Assembly (NCBI GenBank): GCA_030424865.1
Contig: JAUHVR010000003.1
Coordinates: 1-64,000 of the forward strand
Direction: 5' to 3'
DNA length: 64,000 bases
Source: Alphaproteobacteria bacterium
GTDB taxonomy: Bacteria > Pseudomonadota > Alphaproteobacteria > Rhodobacterales > Rhodobacteraceae
Shown here in pieces: positions 44,407 to 53,271 of this stretch; position 1 is the first letter of the stretch; each line of letters starts with the position of its first letter. The position numbers and the translations under genes are program-made. The notes beneath the pieces are model-generated. The model searched no databases and was not told the DNA's origin. It saw only the letters and a program-made list of their open reading frames with translations.

Positions 44407-45894
44407 TCAACCGTCTGACAATCGCTGTCGGTCCCGCACCAGCACCCAGGCGACGGCCGGAGTGAGGGCGACAAGGACCATTGCAAACGGATGATCAAAA
44501 ATTGCCATTGGGTTCCGGCTGAGCAGGATGACCGATTGCCGGATCGACAGTTCGATCATTGGTCCCAGGACCAATCCGATGATGAAGCAGACAACCGAAA
44601 TCTCCAACTTCAGCATGAACCACCCAAGCGCAGCAAAGCCCAGCATCAACCAAACGGCGAAAAAGCCACCCTGGCTGACGTAGATGCCCACCACGCACAG
44701 CAGCAGGACGATGGGGTAGATCAGGTAGGGCGGCACCTTCACGATCAGGGCAAACAGGCGCAGACCAAGGCTGCCAAGAACCAGCACCAGGACATTTGCC
44801 ATGATCATCGCGGCAAACAAGCCATAGACCAGCTGCGCATCCCGTTCAAAGATCAACGGTCCGGGTGTCACGCCGTGGATCAGGAACGCTCCGACCAGCA
44901 GCGCAGCCGTAAGGTTGCCGGGAATGCCGAGGGTCAAGAGCGGGATGAGGTTCGCGCCAGAGACCGCCGAGTTCGCGCTTTCCGTGGCCGCGATCCCCTC
45001 GGGCGCGCCTGTGCCAAGCTTCTCTGGTTCCTTCGAAAACCGTTTGGTGGCCGAGTAGCTCAAAAAGGCCGCCAGCGTGGTCCCAAGTCCCGGCATCGCG
45101 CCGATGGTTGTCCCGATACCGGCACCTCTCAGGACAGGGACCTTCAGGGACAGCCATTCCCGGAAAGGCATCCTGTCTGCACCATCGCTCATGGTCACAA
45201 CATCCCTGGTCGGGCGATGGGTCCGGCCTTCCCGTAGTCTTTCAATGATTTCCGGCACGGCCAGAACGCCAATCGCGACCGCCGCCAGCGGCAAGCCGTC
45301 AAAGAGCTCGATGTAGCCAAAGGTGAACCGCGGAGACGCCGTTTCCGGATCAATCCCGACGGTTGCCAAGAAGGCCCCCAGGGCCGCTGCAAAGATCCCT
45401 TTGGCCAAGGACCGGCCAGACAGCGAGGCAATGAGCGTCAGCGAAATGATCAAGATGGCCGAAAGCTCAACCGGCCCGGCCTTGAGCGCATAGATGGCCA
45501 GCGTTGGCGCCAGCAGGATCAAGACCAGATCGGAACAGGTGTCACCCGCCACCGACGAATACAGCGCCGTCTGCAAGGCCCGGCGCGGCTTGCCGGCCCG
45601 CGCCATGGGGTGCCCGTCAAGGGTCGTGGCGGCCGAATGCGGCTCGCCCGGTGTGTTCAGCAGGATGGCCCCGATCGCCCCGCCAAAGCCGCCGCCCTTC
45701 ATCACCCCGACCAGCATGCCGATCGCCGCCAAGGGGGCCATCGTAAAGGTCAGTGGAATGGCGACGGCCATTGCCATCGGCGCGTTAAGCCCGGGGATTG
45801 CGCCGATGACGATCCCGATCAGCACACCGGCGATCACGGACAGGAAAGTTGTCAGGGACAACGCGTCCAGAAAGGCTGCAATGATGACGTCCAT
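44407..45894 (-). CDS. tctA: Tripartite tricarboxylate transporter, large membrane subunit TctA
   Basis: The 495-aa membrane protein has the TctA hallmarks GAIPGLNAPMAMAVAIPLTF and VMKGGGFGGAIGAILLNTPG. A second repeat reads TIGAMPGLGTTLAAFLSYS and ESANSAVSGANLIPLLTLGIPG. The family has about 12 membrane segments and imports carboxylic acids with a periplasmic binding protein. It is 12 nt downstream of the small subunit gene. Confidence 0.93.
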   Translation of the reverse strand: MDVIIAAFLDALSLTTFLSVIAGVLIGIVIGAIPGLNAPMAMAVAIPLTFTMAPLAAIGMLVGVMKGGGFGGAIGAILLNTPGEPHSAATTLDGHPMARAGKPRRALQTALYSSVAGDTCSDLVLILLAPTLAIYALKAGPVELSAILIISLTLIASLSGRSLAKGIFAAALGAFLATVGIDPETASPRFTFGYIELFDGLPLAAVAIGVLAVPEIIERLREGRTHRPTRDVVTMSDGADRMPFREWLSLKVPVLRGAGIGTTIGAMPGLGTTLAAFLSYSATKRFSKEPEKLGTGAPEGIAATESANSAVSGANLIPLLTLGIPGNLTAALLVGAFLIHGVTPGPLIFERDAQLVYGLFAAMIMANVLVLVLGSLGLRLFALIVKVPPYLIYPIVLLLCVVGIYVSQGGFFAVWLMLGFAALGWFMLKLEISVVCFIIGLVLGPMIELSIRQSVILLSRNPMAIFDHPFAMVLVALTPAVAWVLVRDRQRLSDG

Positions 45895-45906
45895 AGCGTT
45901 CTCTTC

Positions 45907-46410
45907 TCAGGGAAGTGGAAGCTCGAGCCCCCACCAGAAGGCTGCGATGATGACCACCGGTGCGACGATTGCGTTGAATGCATAGGCCCAGACCGGCGTG
46001 CGGGAATGCAGGAAGGTAAAGGCGATCAGGCCCAAGGGGGCCCCGACCATGAAGCCGGCGTTTGGGCGATCAAATGCCTGACCCGCCAGGCCCATGATCA
46101 CAAGCGTCAACCCGACCGCCAGCAAACACGCCCCCAGGAACACAACCTCGCTCAGCACCAGATCACGGCCACCCGGCGTCGCACGCAGGTTCTGAACAGC
46201 GATCACCGCGCCGCAAATGATCATGACCCATGCAAGGGCCTTGGGCGCCAAACTGGGCGGCAATCCAAAGCTGCCCGCGTCATTGACCTGTGCCGGAATG
46301 ATCCACAAGAGCAGCAGCGCACCAAACACGACAATCGCTAGACCGAGGTAGAAGTCCTGAGTGAACCCGGCCAGAGTTGATTTGGCCGGGTGCTTCGGGG
46401 CGTTGCTCAC
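45907..46410 (-). CDS. tctB: Tripartite tricarboxylate transporter, small subunit TctB
   Basis: The 167-aa protein has four hydrophobic segments and the TctB-like pattern FYLGLAIVVFGALLLLWIIP near the start, with GFMVGAPLGLIAFTFL and a C-terminal membrane segment ending FWWGLELPLP. Identity is set mainly by size, topology and its place between tctC and tctA. Confidence 0.85.
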   Translation of the reverse strand: MSNAPKHPAKSTLAGFTQDFYLGLAIVVFGALLLLWIIPAQVNDAGSFGLPPSLAPKALAWVMIICGAVIAVQNLRATPGGRDLVLSEVVFLGACLLAVGLTLVIMGLAGQAFDRPNAGFMVGAPLGLIAFTFLHSRTPVWAYAFNAIVAPVVIIAAFWWGLELPLP

Positions 46411-46414
46411 CAGA

Positions 46415-47353
46415 TCACTCCGCGATCACCTTGTTCATTTCGATGTAGACCGCGGCGTCGGCCTGTAGCGCTGCCTTGGTCTCGGCACCGGTCAGGTACC
46501 GTTCTACACCACGGAACTTGTTGTTCACGAAGTCAAGAAATGCTTCGGATTTGACGGCTTCCGCCAAGGCTGCCTCAAGCTTGGCACGCGCGTCCGCGTC
46601 CATGTCCTTGGGACCAAAGAAAACCGCGGCGTCATTCATGATGACATCGTAGCCCAGCGTCTCGAGCGTGGGGATCTCGGGATGTTCGGAAATTCCGCCG
46701 GGGTTCATCGAGGCAATGATCTTCATTGCACCGTCTTCATACATCGGCAGCGCGTTCGAGCCAGAGAAGCCAAGATCGACATGGCCACCCAGAACCGCCT
46801 GACGCGCCGCAGACCCGCCGCGTGTCGGGACGATGTTGACCGCGATGTCTTCCTTCTTTCCAACGTATTGGATGACAGCGCGATCCAGCGGAATGATCGA
46901 CGCATAATTGATCCAGCCGCGTTCTTTCGCAGTGGCGATCATGCCGGCCCAGTCGTCAAACGGCGCATCCTTGGGGGCGGTATAGACAACACGGTAGCCG
47001 TGCGTCGTTGCGATGTAGTCCAGATCGTCGATGCCATAAGGCACACTGCCGGTCGTCGGCGTATAAGAGAACGTCGTGTTGACGGCAAAGCCAATGGTAT
47101 ACCCATCGGGCTTTTGGCCCATGATGTATTGAGCGGCCACGGCGCCACCCGCCCCGCCCTTGTTTTCGACAATCACCTTTTGGCCAAGCTGCGCTTCCAG
47201 CTCGGCGGCCAGGATCCTCGCCGCAGCGTCGCTGCCACCACCCGCACGAAAGCCGACAATAAAGTTGATGGGCTTCTCGGGGTACTCTGCAAAGACGGGT
47301 GCCGCGAATGTCAGGGCGGCCGTCGCCGCGGCGATATGTTTGATGAACTTCAT
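46415..47353 (-). CDS. tctC: Tripartite tricarboxylate transporter, periplasmic binding protein TctC
   Basis: The 312-aa protein has a signal peptide (IKHIAAATAALTFAAPVFA) and the Bug/TctC start YPEKPINFIVGFRAGGGSDA, followed by VIVENKGGAGGAVAAQYIM. It captures a carboxylate in the periplasm, and the ligand is unknown. It is the first gene of the operon, with the LysR gene divergent 122 bp away. Confidence 0.92.
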   Translation of the reverse strand: MKFIKHIAAATAALTFAAPVFAEYPEKPINFIVGFRAGGGSDAAARILAAELEAQLGQKVIVENKGGAGGAVAAQYIMGQKPDGYTIGFAVNTTFSYTPTTGSVPYGIDDLDYIATTHGYRVVYTAPKDAPFDDWAGMIATAKERGWINYASIIPLDRAVIQYVGKKEDIAVNIVPTRGGSAARQAVLGGHVDLGFSGSNALPMYEDGAMKIIASMNPGGISEHPEIPTLETLGYDVIMNDAAVFFGPKDMDADARAKLEAALAEAVKSEAFLDFVNNKFRGVERYLTGAETKAALQADAAVYIEMNKVIAE

Positions 47354-47475
47354 AGAATTGTCCTCCCATGACGTGCCGGGTCTGATTGCCCGACGTCCCG
47401 TCTAACGTAGCGAACAGATGCATTATTCGGAATTACAATGTTGAAATAATCACTATTGCATTTCATTATGATTGG
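47354..47475. promoter_or_regulatory. Divergent promoter region between tctC and a LysR gene
   Basis: A markedly AT-rich core (about 47425-47475) carries the outward-facing repeats AATCA (about 47449) and TGATT (about 47469). ATAAT and ATTAT pairs lie in the same core. LysR regulators usually bind such dyads between divergent genes. No exact T-N11-A assignment is claimed. Confidence 0.45.
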
Positions 47476-48411
47476 ATGATCGACAACAAACACATCCAGA
47501 GCTTTATCCGGGTTCTGGACCTGGGCAGCTTCTCAAAGGCCGCAAAGTCACTCAACATCGCTCAGCCTGCATTGAGCCAACATGTGCAAAAGCTGGAGGC
47601 CGCGCTTGGGGCAAAACTGCTGGACCGAAGTTCCCGGGGCGTGACCCCAACTGCGGCAGGACGTGAATTCAGCGGCCGCGCACGCGAGATACTGTCGCTC
47701 GTCGACAGTGCCGAACGCAGGTTCCGCGCCGAAGAACAAGAGCTGTTCGGCGAAGTTCGGCTGGGGCTGCCGGGGTCCGTCTGCCCTGTCCTTGCGCCCG
47801 AGCTTCTGGTCCGAGCCCGAAAGCAGTTTCCGGAAGTGAACTTGATCATCACCGAACTCATGAGCGGTGATCTTGCAGACATGCTGCGAGAGGGGCGGAT
47901 GGACGCCGCAATTCTTTTCAATGTTGAAGAGACCGAAGATTTTTCATCCGAACCCGTGCTTGTCGAACGATTGCACCTGATCGGTGCGCCGGATGCCGAC
48001 TTGCTGAAGTCCGGCGCCTTGACCGCGCGCGAGATCAGCAATGTACCACTGGTGGGAACCTACCCCCCACACGGGCTTCGGTTGTTGTTGGAAAGGTGGT
48101 CCAGCGACTGTGGCATCCCGTTGGCATTTCAATTCGAAGCGGACGCGCCGTCAGTGTTGGTGCGGTTGTCCGCCAAGGGGGGATGCTATTCCATCGTGGC
48201 AAAGGCGGCCATCGCCCACGAGATCAAAAGCAATTTGCTGGCGTCAGCCGAGATTTCAGAGCCCCCGATTGAACGAACGGGATGCATCTGCATCTCAAAG
48301 CGCATCCCCCCGGACAAGGCGCGCGAGTCTCTGGTCAAGCTGGTCAAGTCAGTCGTCCGGGAACTGGTGGCGAACGGCCAATGGCCGGGCGCTGAAACGA
48401 TCAAGCCCTGA
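47476..48411 (+). CDS. LysR-family transcriptional regulator
   Basis: The 311-aa protein has the N-terminal helix-turn-helix (FIRVLDLGSFSKAAKSLNIA, then QPALSQHVQKLEAALGAKLL) and an effector domain. The first ATG after the AT-rich region (47476, MIDNKHIQSF) is chosen over a longer reading. It is divergent from tctC and probably activates the tct-CoA operon in response to the imported acid or its CoA ester. Confidence 0.92.
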   Translation: MIDNKHIQSFIRVLDLGSFSKAAKSLNIAQPALSQHVQKLEAALGAKLLDRSSRGVTPTAAGREFSGRAREILSLVDSAERRFRAEEQELFGEVRLGLPGSVCPVLAPELLVRARKQFPEVNLIITELMSGDLADMLREGRMDAAILFNVEETEDFSSEPVLVERLHLIGAPDADLLKSGALTAREISNVPLVGTYPPHGLRLLLERWSSDCGIPLAFQFEADAPSVLVRLSAKGGCYSIVAKAAIAHEIKSNLLASAEISEPPIERTGCICISKRIPPDKARESLVKLVKSVVRELVANGQWPGAETIKP

Positions 48412-48500
48412 TCGCGCCAGATCGGAACAGGCGTCAGCGCGGCGATGAAACGATCGCCTTCGCCTTGGCTGGGGTCGGGACCCACAGTTAGATCAGGTGC

Positions 48501-49391
48501 CTAGGTTTGGGATGGCGAAACGAACAAGCGTTCGGTCTCGGTCGGATAATAGACTTCGCGCACATTGGCGTTCACGTGGCTCAACTCGCCGACATAAAAC
48601 TGATCGCCCCCGTCGCAGAAAAAATCGACACGCAGGTGCTGAATATCCTTGGACAAGGCTTCGGCAACATCGTTCATACGGGCCAGACATCCGGGTTTCA
48701 GGGTTTGCAGCTCGTCGTGCGACAGGCGAATGTTCTGGGGATTGTACGATGAACGGCCGGGAAATGGCGTCCAGTCGGTCAGAACCTGAATTGAAAAGGC
48801 CTCGTGTTCCGAGGCCCGGATCTTGACCTCGATGACACGGGTTTTCCCGTCGAAGACAAAGAAACGATAGTCGTTGCAGAACGCGCCATTCAGCGCGAGC
48901 CAAGGTTCAACGATGATCTTGGGTTCAAGCTTTTGATAGTGCCGCTCACCCGTCATGTCGCCGAAATTCATCCTGAACCAACGACGCATGCGCGCCTGTT
49001 CATCATTTGTTAACCTTCCCGTGCCGTGGAAGATCACCTCTCCTGACATGTGGGTCGGCTTGATCACGCAGTTGTCGGGCACCGCGCTCGGACCGACGTC
49101 ATCGGGCCTGCGCAAAACGGCAAGCGTGGGCACGCTCAGGTCCTGTCCGGTCACCCCCCGAACAAAGATTTTGGAGAATTCCTTGTCCGCTGTGAAAGCC
49201 CTGAAGACATAGTCGGATTCGAGCGCCCGTATCTTGAACAGATAGTCGTTGAACAGCCTGGTTCTTTGGAACGCAGGCAGCCTGCGATGGATGTTGAAAA
49301 AGGCTATCGCCTCGTAAGTGTTTGAAATCACCCAAGGTCGGAAGACCCGTCCAAACCAGGGATAGGCCTTGGCGAGACGAAATCTGAACAT
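48501..49391 (-). CDS. TupA-like ATP-grasp protein
   Basis: The 296-aa protein resembles the TupA-like ATPgrasp family: FRLAKAYPWFGRVF, LFNDYLFKIRALESDYVFRA, FVRGVTGQDLSVPTLAV, NCVIKPTHMSGEVI, KIIVEPWL, DYRFFVFDG and VDFFCDGGDQFYVGELSHV. The last block supplies the acidic metal-binding region of ATP-grasp ligases. Family members occur in polysaccharide loci and are thought to ligate carboxylates. ATG at 49391 has AGGGGA five bases upstream; a longer frame starts 71 codons earlier. It is divergent from the exopolysaccharide cluster. Confidence 0.82.
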   Translation of the reverse strand: MFRFRLAKAYPWFGRVFRPWVISNTYEAIAFFNIHRRLPAFQRTRLFNDYLFKIRALESDYVFRAFTADKEFSKIFVRGVTGQDLSVPTLAVLRRPDDVGPSAVPDNCVIKPTHMSGEVIFHGTGRLTNDEQARMRRWFRMNFGDMTGERHYQKLEPKIIVEPWLALNGAFCNDYRFFVFDGKTRVIEVKIRASEHEAFSIQVLTDWTPFPGRSSYNPQNIRLSHDELQTLKPGCLARMNDVAEALSKDIQHLRVDFFCDGGDQFYVGELSHVNANVREVYYPTETERLFVSPSQT

Positions 49392-49799
49392 CAGGTCCCC
49401 TACAAATGGCTGAGCCTTTTGTACGCCCTGGAGGTCATTCCCGGAAGCTTTGGCTGTGATCCAAAGGCAGCGGATCGCGCTTTGGAGACAATGTATCGGA
49501 TTTCTTGCGATAGCTGCGATTTGCGAAACATTGAGACCGAAACCTAATCCCTGCAGCCCCTGCCCCGCATCGTCCATAAGGGGAACAAAGGGCGAAACGA
49601 GCAACTTGACCTCAGTCTGACCGAATCAAGGAAAAAGCAGGGCGAGAAAGACAATCATTCACCCGCAACGATCATTGTTTCGCATTCAGATCCAGTTGCC
49701 GGACCTGCGGCCGGGAAACTTAGCTCATTGTTCGATTAACGCGCGGCCGAGTTGCCTAAATTGTTGCTCTGCCGCTACTTTTTTGGACGGAGGTGGTCA
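49392..49799. other. Intergenic region, divergent promoter of the exopolysaccharide cluster
   Basis: About 400 nt lie between the ATP-grasp gene and the UDP-xylose synthase gene. The left third is open in the ATP-grasp frame but probably non-coding. The last 60 nt (TTGCCTAAATTGTTGC then a T-run) could hold the promoter, and GGAGG lies 8 nt before the next ATG. Confidence 0.45.
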
Positions 49800-50849
49800 A
49801 TGAACGTCACGGCACACGTGAATCAAGCGCGCTCGGAAAACGAAGCGTCGTCCGGACAGACGGGCGCCTTGCGCGTTTTGGTGACCGGTGGCGCGGGGTT
49901 CGTGGGATCTCATTTGTGCAGACGTCTTCTGGCCGAAGGTCACGTCGTGCTTTGCCTCGACAACCTCCTGTCTGGCCAGATGAGCAACATTCACGATCTT
50001 GCGGCCCATGACCGCTTTTCATTCTCCAGGCACGACGTCATCGATCCGATTTCCGTCGAGGGGCCGCTTGACCGGATATACAATCTGGCCTGCCCTGCAT
50101 CTCCGCCGATCTACCAAAGGGATCCGATCCACACATTTCAGACCTGCATTACGGGCGCCACAAATGTCCTGACCTTGGCGCGCCAGAAAGGCGCGCGGGT
50201 TTTGCAGGCCTCGACATCCGAGGTCTACGGGGACCCGATGATCTCGCCCCAAAGCGAAACCTATTGGGGGAATGTCAATACGTTCGGCCCGCGCGCCTGC
50301 TATGACGAAGGCAAGCGCGGTGCCGAAACCCTGTGCCACGACTTTCACGCTCAGCACGGTGTTGACGTGCGTATTCCGCGCATCTTCAACACCTACGGAC
50401 CGAACATGAGCCCGGAAGACGGCCGGGTGATCTCGAACTTCGTGGTCCAGGCGCTGAACGATCTTGACGTCACCGTCATGGGCGACGGGACGCAAACGCG
50501 ATCGTTCTGTTACATTGATGATCTTGTGGACGGCTTGCTTCACTTCATGGAGCACCCGCGCCCCCACCCGACGCCGGTGAACTTCGGGCGCCCGGAGGAA
50601 TACACCGTTCTTGAAATCGCGCAGAAGGTACTCGAACTGACACGCTCGAAAAGCAAAATCCGGTTCATAGACCTGCCCGTCGACGATCCGCGACAGCGCA
50701 AGCCTGATATCTCTGTGGCCCAATCGCTTTTGGGATGGGTCCCGCACACCTCTCTGGAGCACGGGCTGAACCGGACCGTCCGCTATTTTCAGGCGACCAA
50801 CGATCGGTCGGACGCGCGGCTTGAAACGACCCAGGCGAGGATGTTGTGA
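49800..50849 (+). CDS. UDP-glucuronate decarboxylase (UDP-xylose synthase) family SDR
   Basis: The 349-aa protein has an extended-SDR Rossmann motif VLVTGGAGFVGSHLCRRL, a catalytic STSEVYGDP and Y-x3-K in CYDEGKRGAE. Blocks RIFNTYGPNM and RSFCYIDDLVDGL are typical of UXS. It should convert UDP-glucuronate to UDP-xylose in the cytoplasm, supplying a sugar for the polymer. ATG at 49800 has GGAGG upstream. It overlaps the sugar transferase start by 4 nt and leads the cluster. Confidence 0.9.
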   Translation: MNVTAHVNQARSENEASSGQTGALRVLVTGGAGFVGSHLCRRLLAEGHVVLCLDNLLSGQMSNIHDLAAHDRFSFSRHDVIDPISVEGPLDRIYNLACPASPPIYQRDPIHTFQTCITGATNVLTLARQKGARVLQASTSEVYGDPMISPQSETYWGNVNTFGPRACYDEGKRGAETLCHDFHAQHGVDVRIPRIFNTYGPNMSPEDGRVISNFVVQALNDLDVTVMGDGTQTRSFCYIDDLVDGLLHFMEHPRPHPTPVNFGRPEEYTVLEIAQKVLELTRSKSKIRFIDLPVDDPRQRKPDISVAQSLLGWVPHTSLEHGLNRTVRYFQATNDRSDARLETTQARML

Positions 50850-51424
50850 AGCGCATGCTGGATATTGCCGTTTCACTTTTGCTGCTGCCCCTGCTTGGGG
50901 TGGTCGTATGCCTTGCATTCATTGCAAACCGTTTTGAGGGCGGCGGAACCATCTGGTTTCGTCAGACCCGGTACGGCGTGCACGGACTGCCGTTTTCCAT
51001 TCACAAGCTTCGCACGATGCGGGTGGCCGAAGATGGCATTCACTTTCGGCAGGCCCATGCTGGCGATGCCCGCGTGACGCCGTTCGGGCGCTTTCTTCGC
51101 AGCACCAGCCTGGACGAGCTTCCCCAGATCCTGAACGTCCTGAAGGGCGACATGTCGATCGTGGGGCCACGCCCGCATCCCACGCTTCTGGATGAAACGT
51201 ATCGGGACGCGATCGAAGACTTTGAGAAACGCTATCACGTGAAGCCGGGCATCACCGGGTTGGCTCAGGTCCGGGGGCTGCGCGGCCCGACGGAAACCGT
51301 GGAGGTCATGCGCAAGCGGATTGAAAGCGATCTGGAGTACGTGGATCGCGCGTCTCTGATGCTGGACATTGAAATCCTGTTCCGCACCCTGCGCGCTGTT
51401 CTGGTGAGAAAAAATGCCTTCTGA
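50846..51424 (+). CDS. Undecaprenyl-phosphate sugar phosphotransferase (initiating, short form)
   Basis: The 192-aa protein is the catalytic bacterial sugar transferase domain only. It has one N-terminal membrane helix (LDIAVSLLLLPLLGVVVCL) and signatures FSIHKLRTMR, LDELPQILNVLKGDMSIVGP and PGITGLAQVRG. It moves a sugar-phosphate onto undecaprenyl phosphate at the inner membrane to start repeat-unit synthesis. The start is GTG, 4 nt inside the UXS gene. Full-length WbaP/WcaJ proteins carry extra helices that are missing here. Confidence 0.9.
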   Translation: MKRMLDIAVSLLLLPLLGVVVCLAFIANRFEGGGTIWFRQTRYGVHGLPFSIHKLRTMRVAEDGIHFRQAHAGDARVTPFGRFLRSTSLDELPQILNVLKGDMSIVGPRPHPTLLDETYRDAIEDFEKRYHVKPGITGLAQVRGLRGPTETVEVMRKRIESDLEYVDRASLMLDIEILFRTLRAVLVRKNAF

Positions 51425-51501
51425 GCGCGCACTCCATACAAGGCCGCCGGTCACGCGCGGCCCAGCGCGGATAGTCCATCCGGTGTGGAGGGGCTGAAGC
51501 G

Positions 51502-53199
51502 ATGCAGGATCAGGCCGAATTCCGGAACTTTCTGGACGTGATGCGCAGGCGACGCGCCGTGTTGGTGCAAAGCCTGTTGGGCGCGATTTGCGTGGCATTG
51601 GTCTACCTAGTCTTGGCCAAGCCGACGTATGAGGCCGAGTCCCTGATCCTGGTGGATCAAGCCCAGAAGAATTTGCTGGCCGCCGATCCGCTGCGCAGCG
51701 TCTTGCCGGCGGACAATGCCTATGTTGAAAGCGAGGTCGAAATCCTGCGGTCGCCCGCGCTTGCTTTGGCCGTCGTGAATCAGGCCAACCTGCGGGACGA
51801 TCCCGAGTACGGCCCCGGACCCGCGCCGCTTGACTGGGCCCTGGATGCCCTTGGCGTGAAACCCCTGGCGCCCGAAACCGAATTCGAAACACAAGCCCGC
51901 GTCCTCGATCGTTTTCTGGATCACAGGTCAATCGAACGGCGGGGGCTGACCTACGTCATCGCGATCAAGGTCCGGGCAGACACACCGGTTCGCGCGGCCG
52001 AGCTGACGAACATGCTGGCGGGGCTCTACGTCGAAACGCAGGTCGATCAGAAGATCGCGAAATCGCTGGAAGCGCGCGACATTCTGAAAGCCCAGATCGA
52101 GACCGCGACCACGGCAGTTCAGGACGCCCGCGCCGAGCTGGACCGGATCAACGCACAAGAGCAGCTGGAACTTCTGGCCGCGCGCCTGAGCGATCTGGAG
52201 ACCCAGTCAAACCTGCAAGTGGCCGACAGCCGTATCATCTCGCCTGCCCTACCTCCTTTGAACCCGAGCGGGCCCAGCGCTGCTTTCGTGATGCTGCTGG
52301 CTCTGGTCGGGGGCGTGATCCTGGGGTGCAGCCTGGTCTACATCTCGGAAGTCTACGAAGACGGGGTGACATCGGCCGAGCAACTGGCGGATCTGGTCGA
52401 CGCAGCAACGGCAGTCACCGTGCCCAACGTCCGCGGTCGTGCCCGCGGACATGGCGCGCCGTGGAACCTTGTGGTTCATCGACCGCTGTCCCCCTACAGT
52501 GACGCCATCCGTCGGCTCCGCGCATCGGTGGATCGCGGGTTTTCCGACACGGCCCAAGACGCGCCGGCGCAGGCGCATGTGATCCTCGTGGCCTCGTCCG
52601 TGCCCGGCGAAGGCAAGACGGCCCTCGCGCTGTCCTTGGCACGCGTCTATGCGCTGGACGGGGTCCAGACGCTGCTGATCGACGCCGATTTCCGGCATCC
52701 CAGCGTTCATGAATACGCCGGAACCCGGACCGAGGTCGGGCTGGCGGATTTCCTGCGCGCGCCCGACCAACACGAGCTGCCGGTCCTGGACGATCCCAAA
52801 ACCGACCTGGCCGTGATGCCCGGCAAGCGCGACGCACAATTGGCAACCGATGACCTGGTCCGGTCCCGGATGTTCGGCACGATCCTATCGTCGGCGCGTC
52901 GAAACTTTGAGGTGATCATCATCGACAGCCCGCCGATGATGCCCGTTGCCGACGCCCGCTATCTGGCCGGTCTCGCCGACACGGTTCTGTTTTCCGTGCA
53001 GTACGCAAGCACCCGGCGACCGGTTGTCAGAACAGCGGTTCGAGAGCTCATGGATGCCATGCCCGACACGGCAAACATGGTCACCGTCCTGAACCGGCAT
53101 CAGGTGTTCCGACCCGAATATGGCGATGCGACAGATCACAAGGTTCAGGGATTTTCGAAGCCGACCGGGGCCATTCGGGTGGAGCCACCAAATGCCTAG
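51502..53199 (+). CDS. Wzc/ExoP-like polysaccharide co-polymerase with kinase domain
   Basis: The 565-aa protein has an N-terminal Wzz region (TM near 20-40), a short coiled coil (about 180-240), a second TM (about 255-275) and a C-terminal BY-kinase domain. Walker A is VPGEGKTALALS (about 365-376), A' is LLIDADFRHPSV and Walker B is IIIDSPPMMPVADARYL. It regulates chain length and export. The coiled coil is shorter than usual and the Tyr-rich tail is reduced to one or two tyrosines. GGAGG lies upstream of the ATG. Confidence 0.88.
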   Translation: MQDQAEFRNFLDVMRRRRAVLVQSLLGAICVALVYLVLAKPTYEAESLILVDQAQKNLLAADPLRSVLPADNAYVESEVEILRSPALALAVVNQANLRDDPEYGPGPAPLDWALDALGVKPLAPETEFETQARVLDRFLDHRSIERRGLTYVIAIKVRADTPVRAAELTNMLAGLYVETQVDQKIAKSLEARDILKAQIETATTAVQDARAELDRINAQEQLELLAARLSDLETQSNLQVADSRIISPALPPLNPSGPSAAFVMLLALVGGVILGCSLVYISEVYEDGVTSAEQLADLVDAATAVTVPNVRGRARGHGAPWNLVVHRPLSPYSDAIRRLRASVDRGFSDTAQDAPAQAHVILVASSVPGEGKTALALSLARVYALDGVQTLLIDADFRHPSVHEYAGTRTEVGLADFLRAPDQHELPVLDDPKTDLAVMPGKRDAQLATDDLVRSRMFGTILSSARRNFEVIIIDSPPMMPVADARYLAGLADTVLFSVQYASTRRPVVRTAVRELMDAMPDTANMVTVLNRHQVFRPEYGDATDHKVQGFSKPTGAIRVEPPNA

Positions 53200-53271
53200 C
53201 GTCGGACCACTCAAGCCCCAATTCGTTTCGTGCAGAACCATGGCGGCGCATTCAGCAAGGAGACTTGGCCA

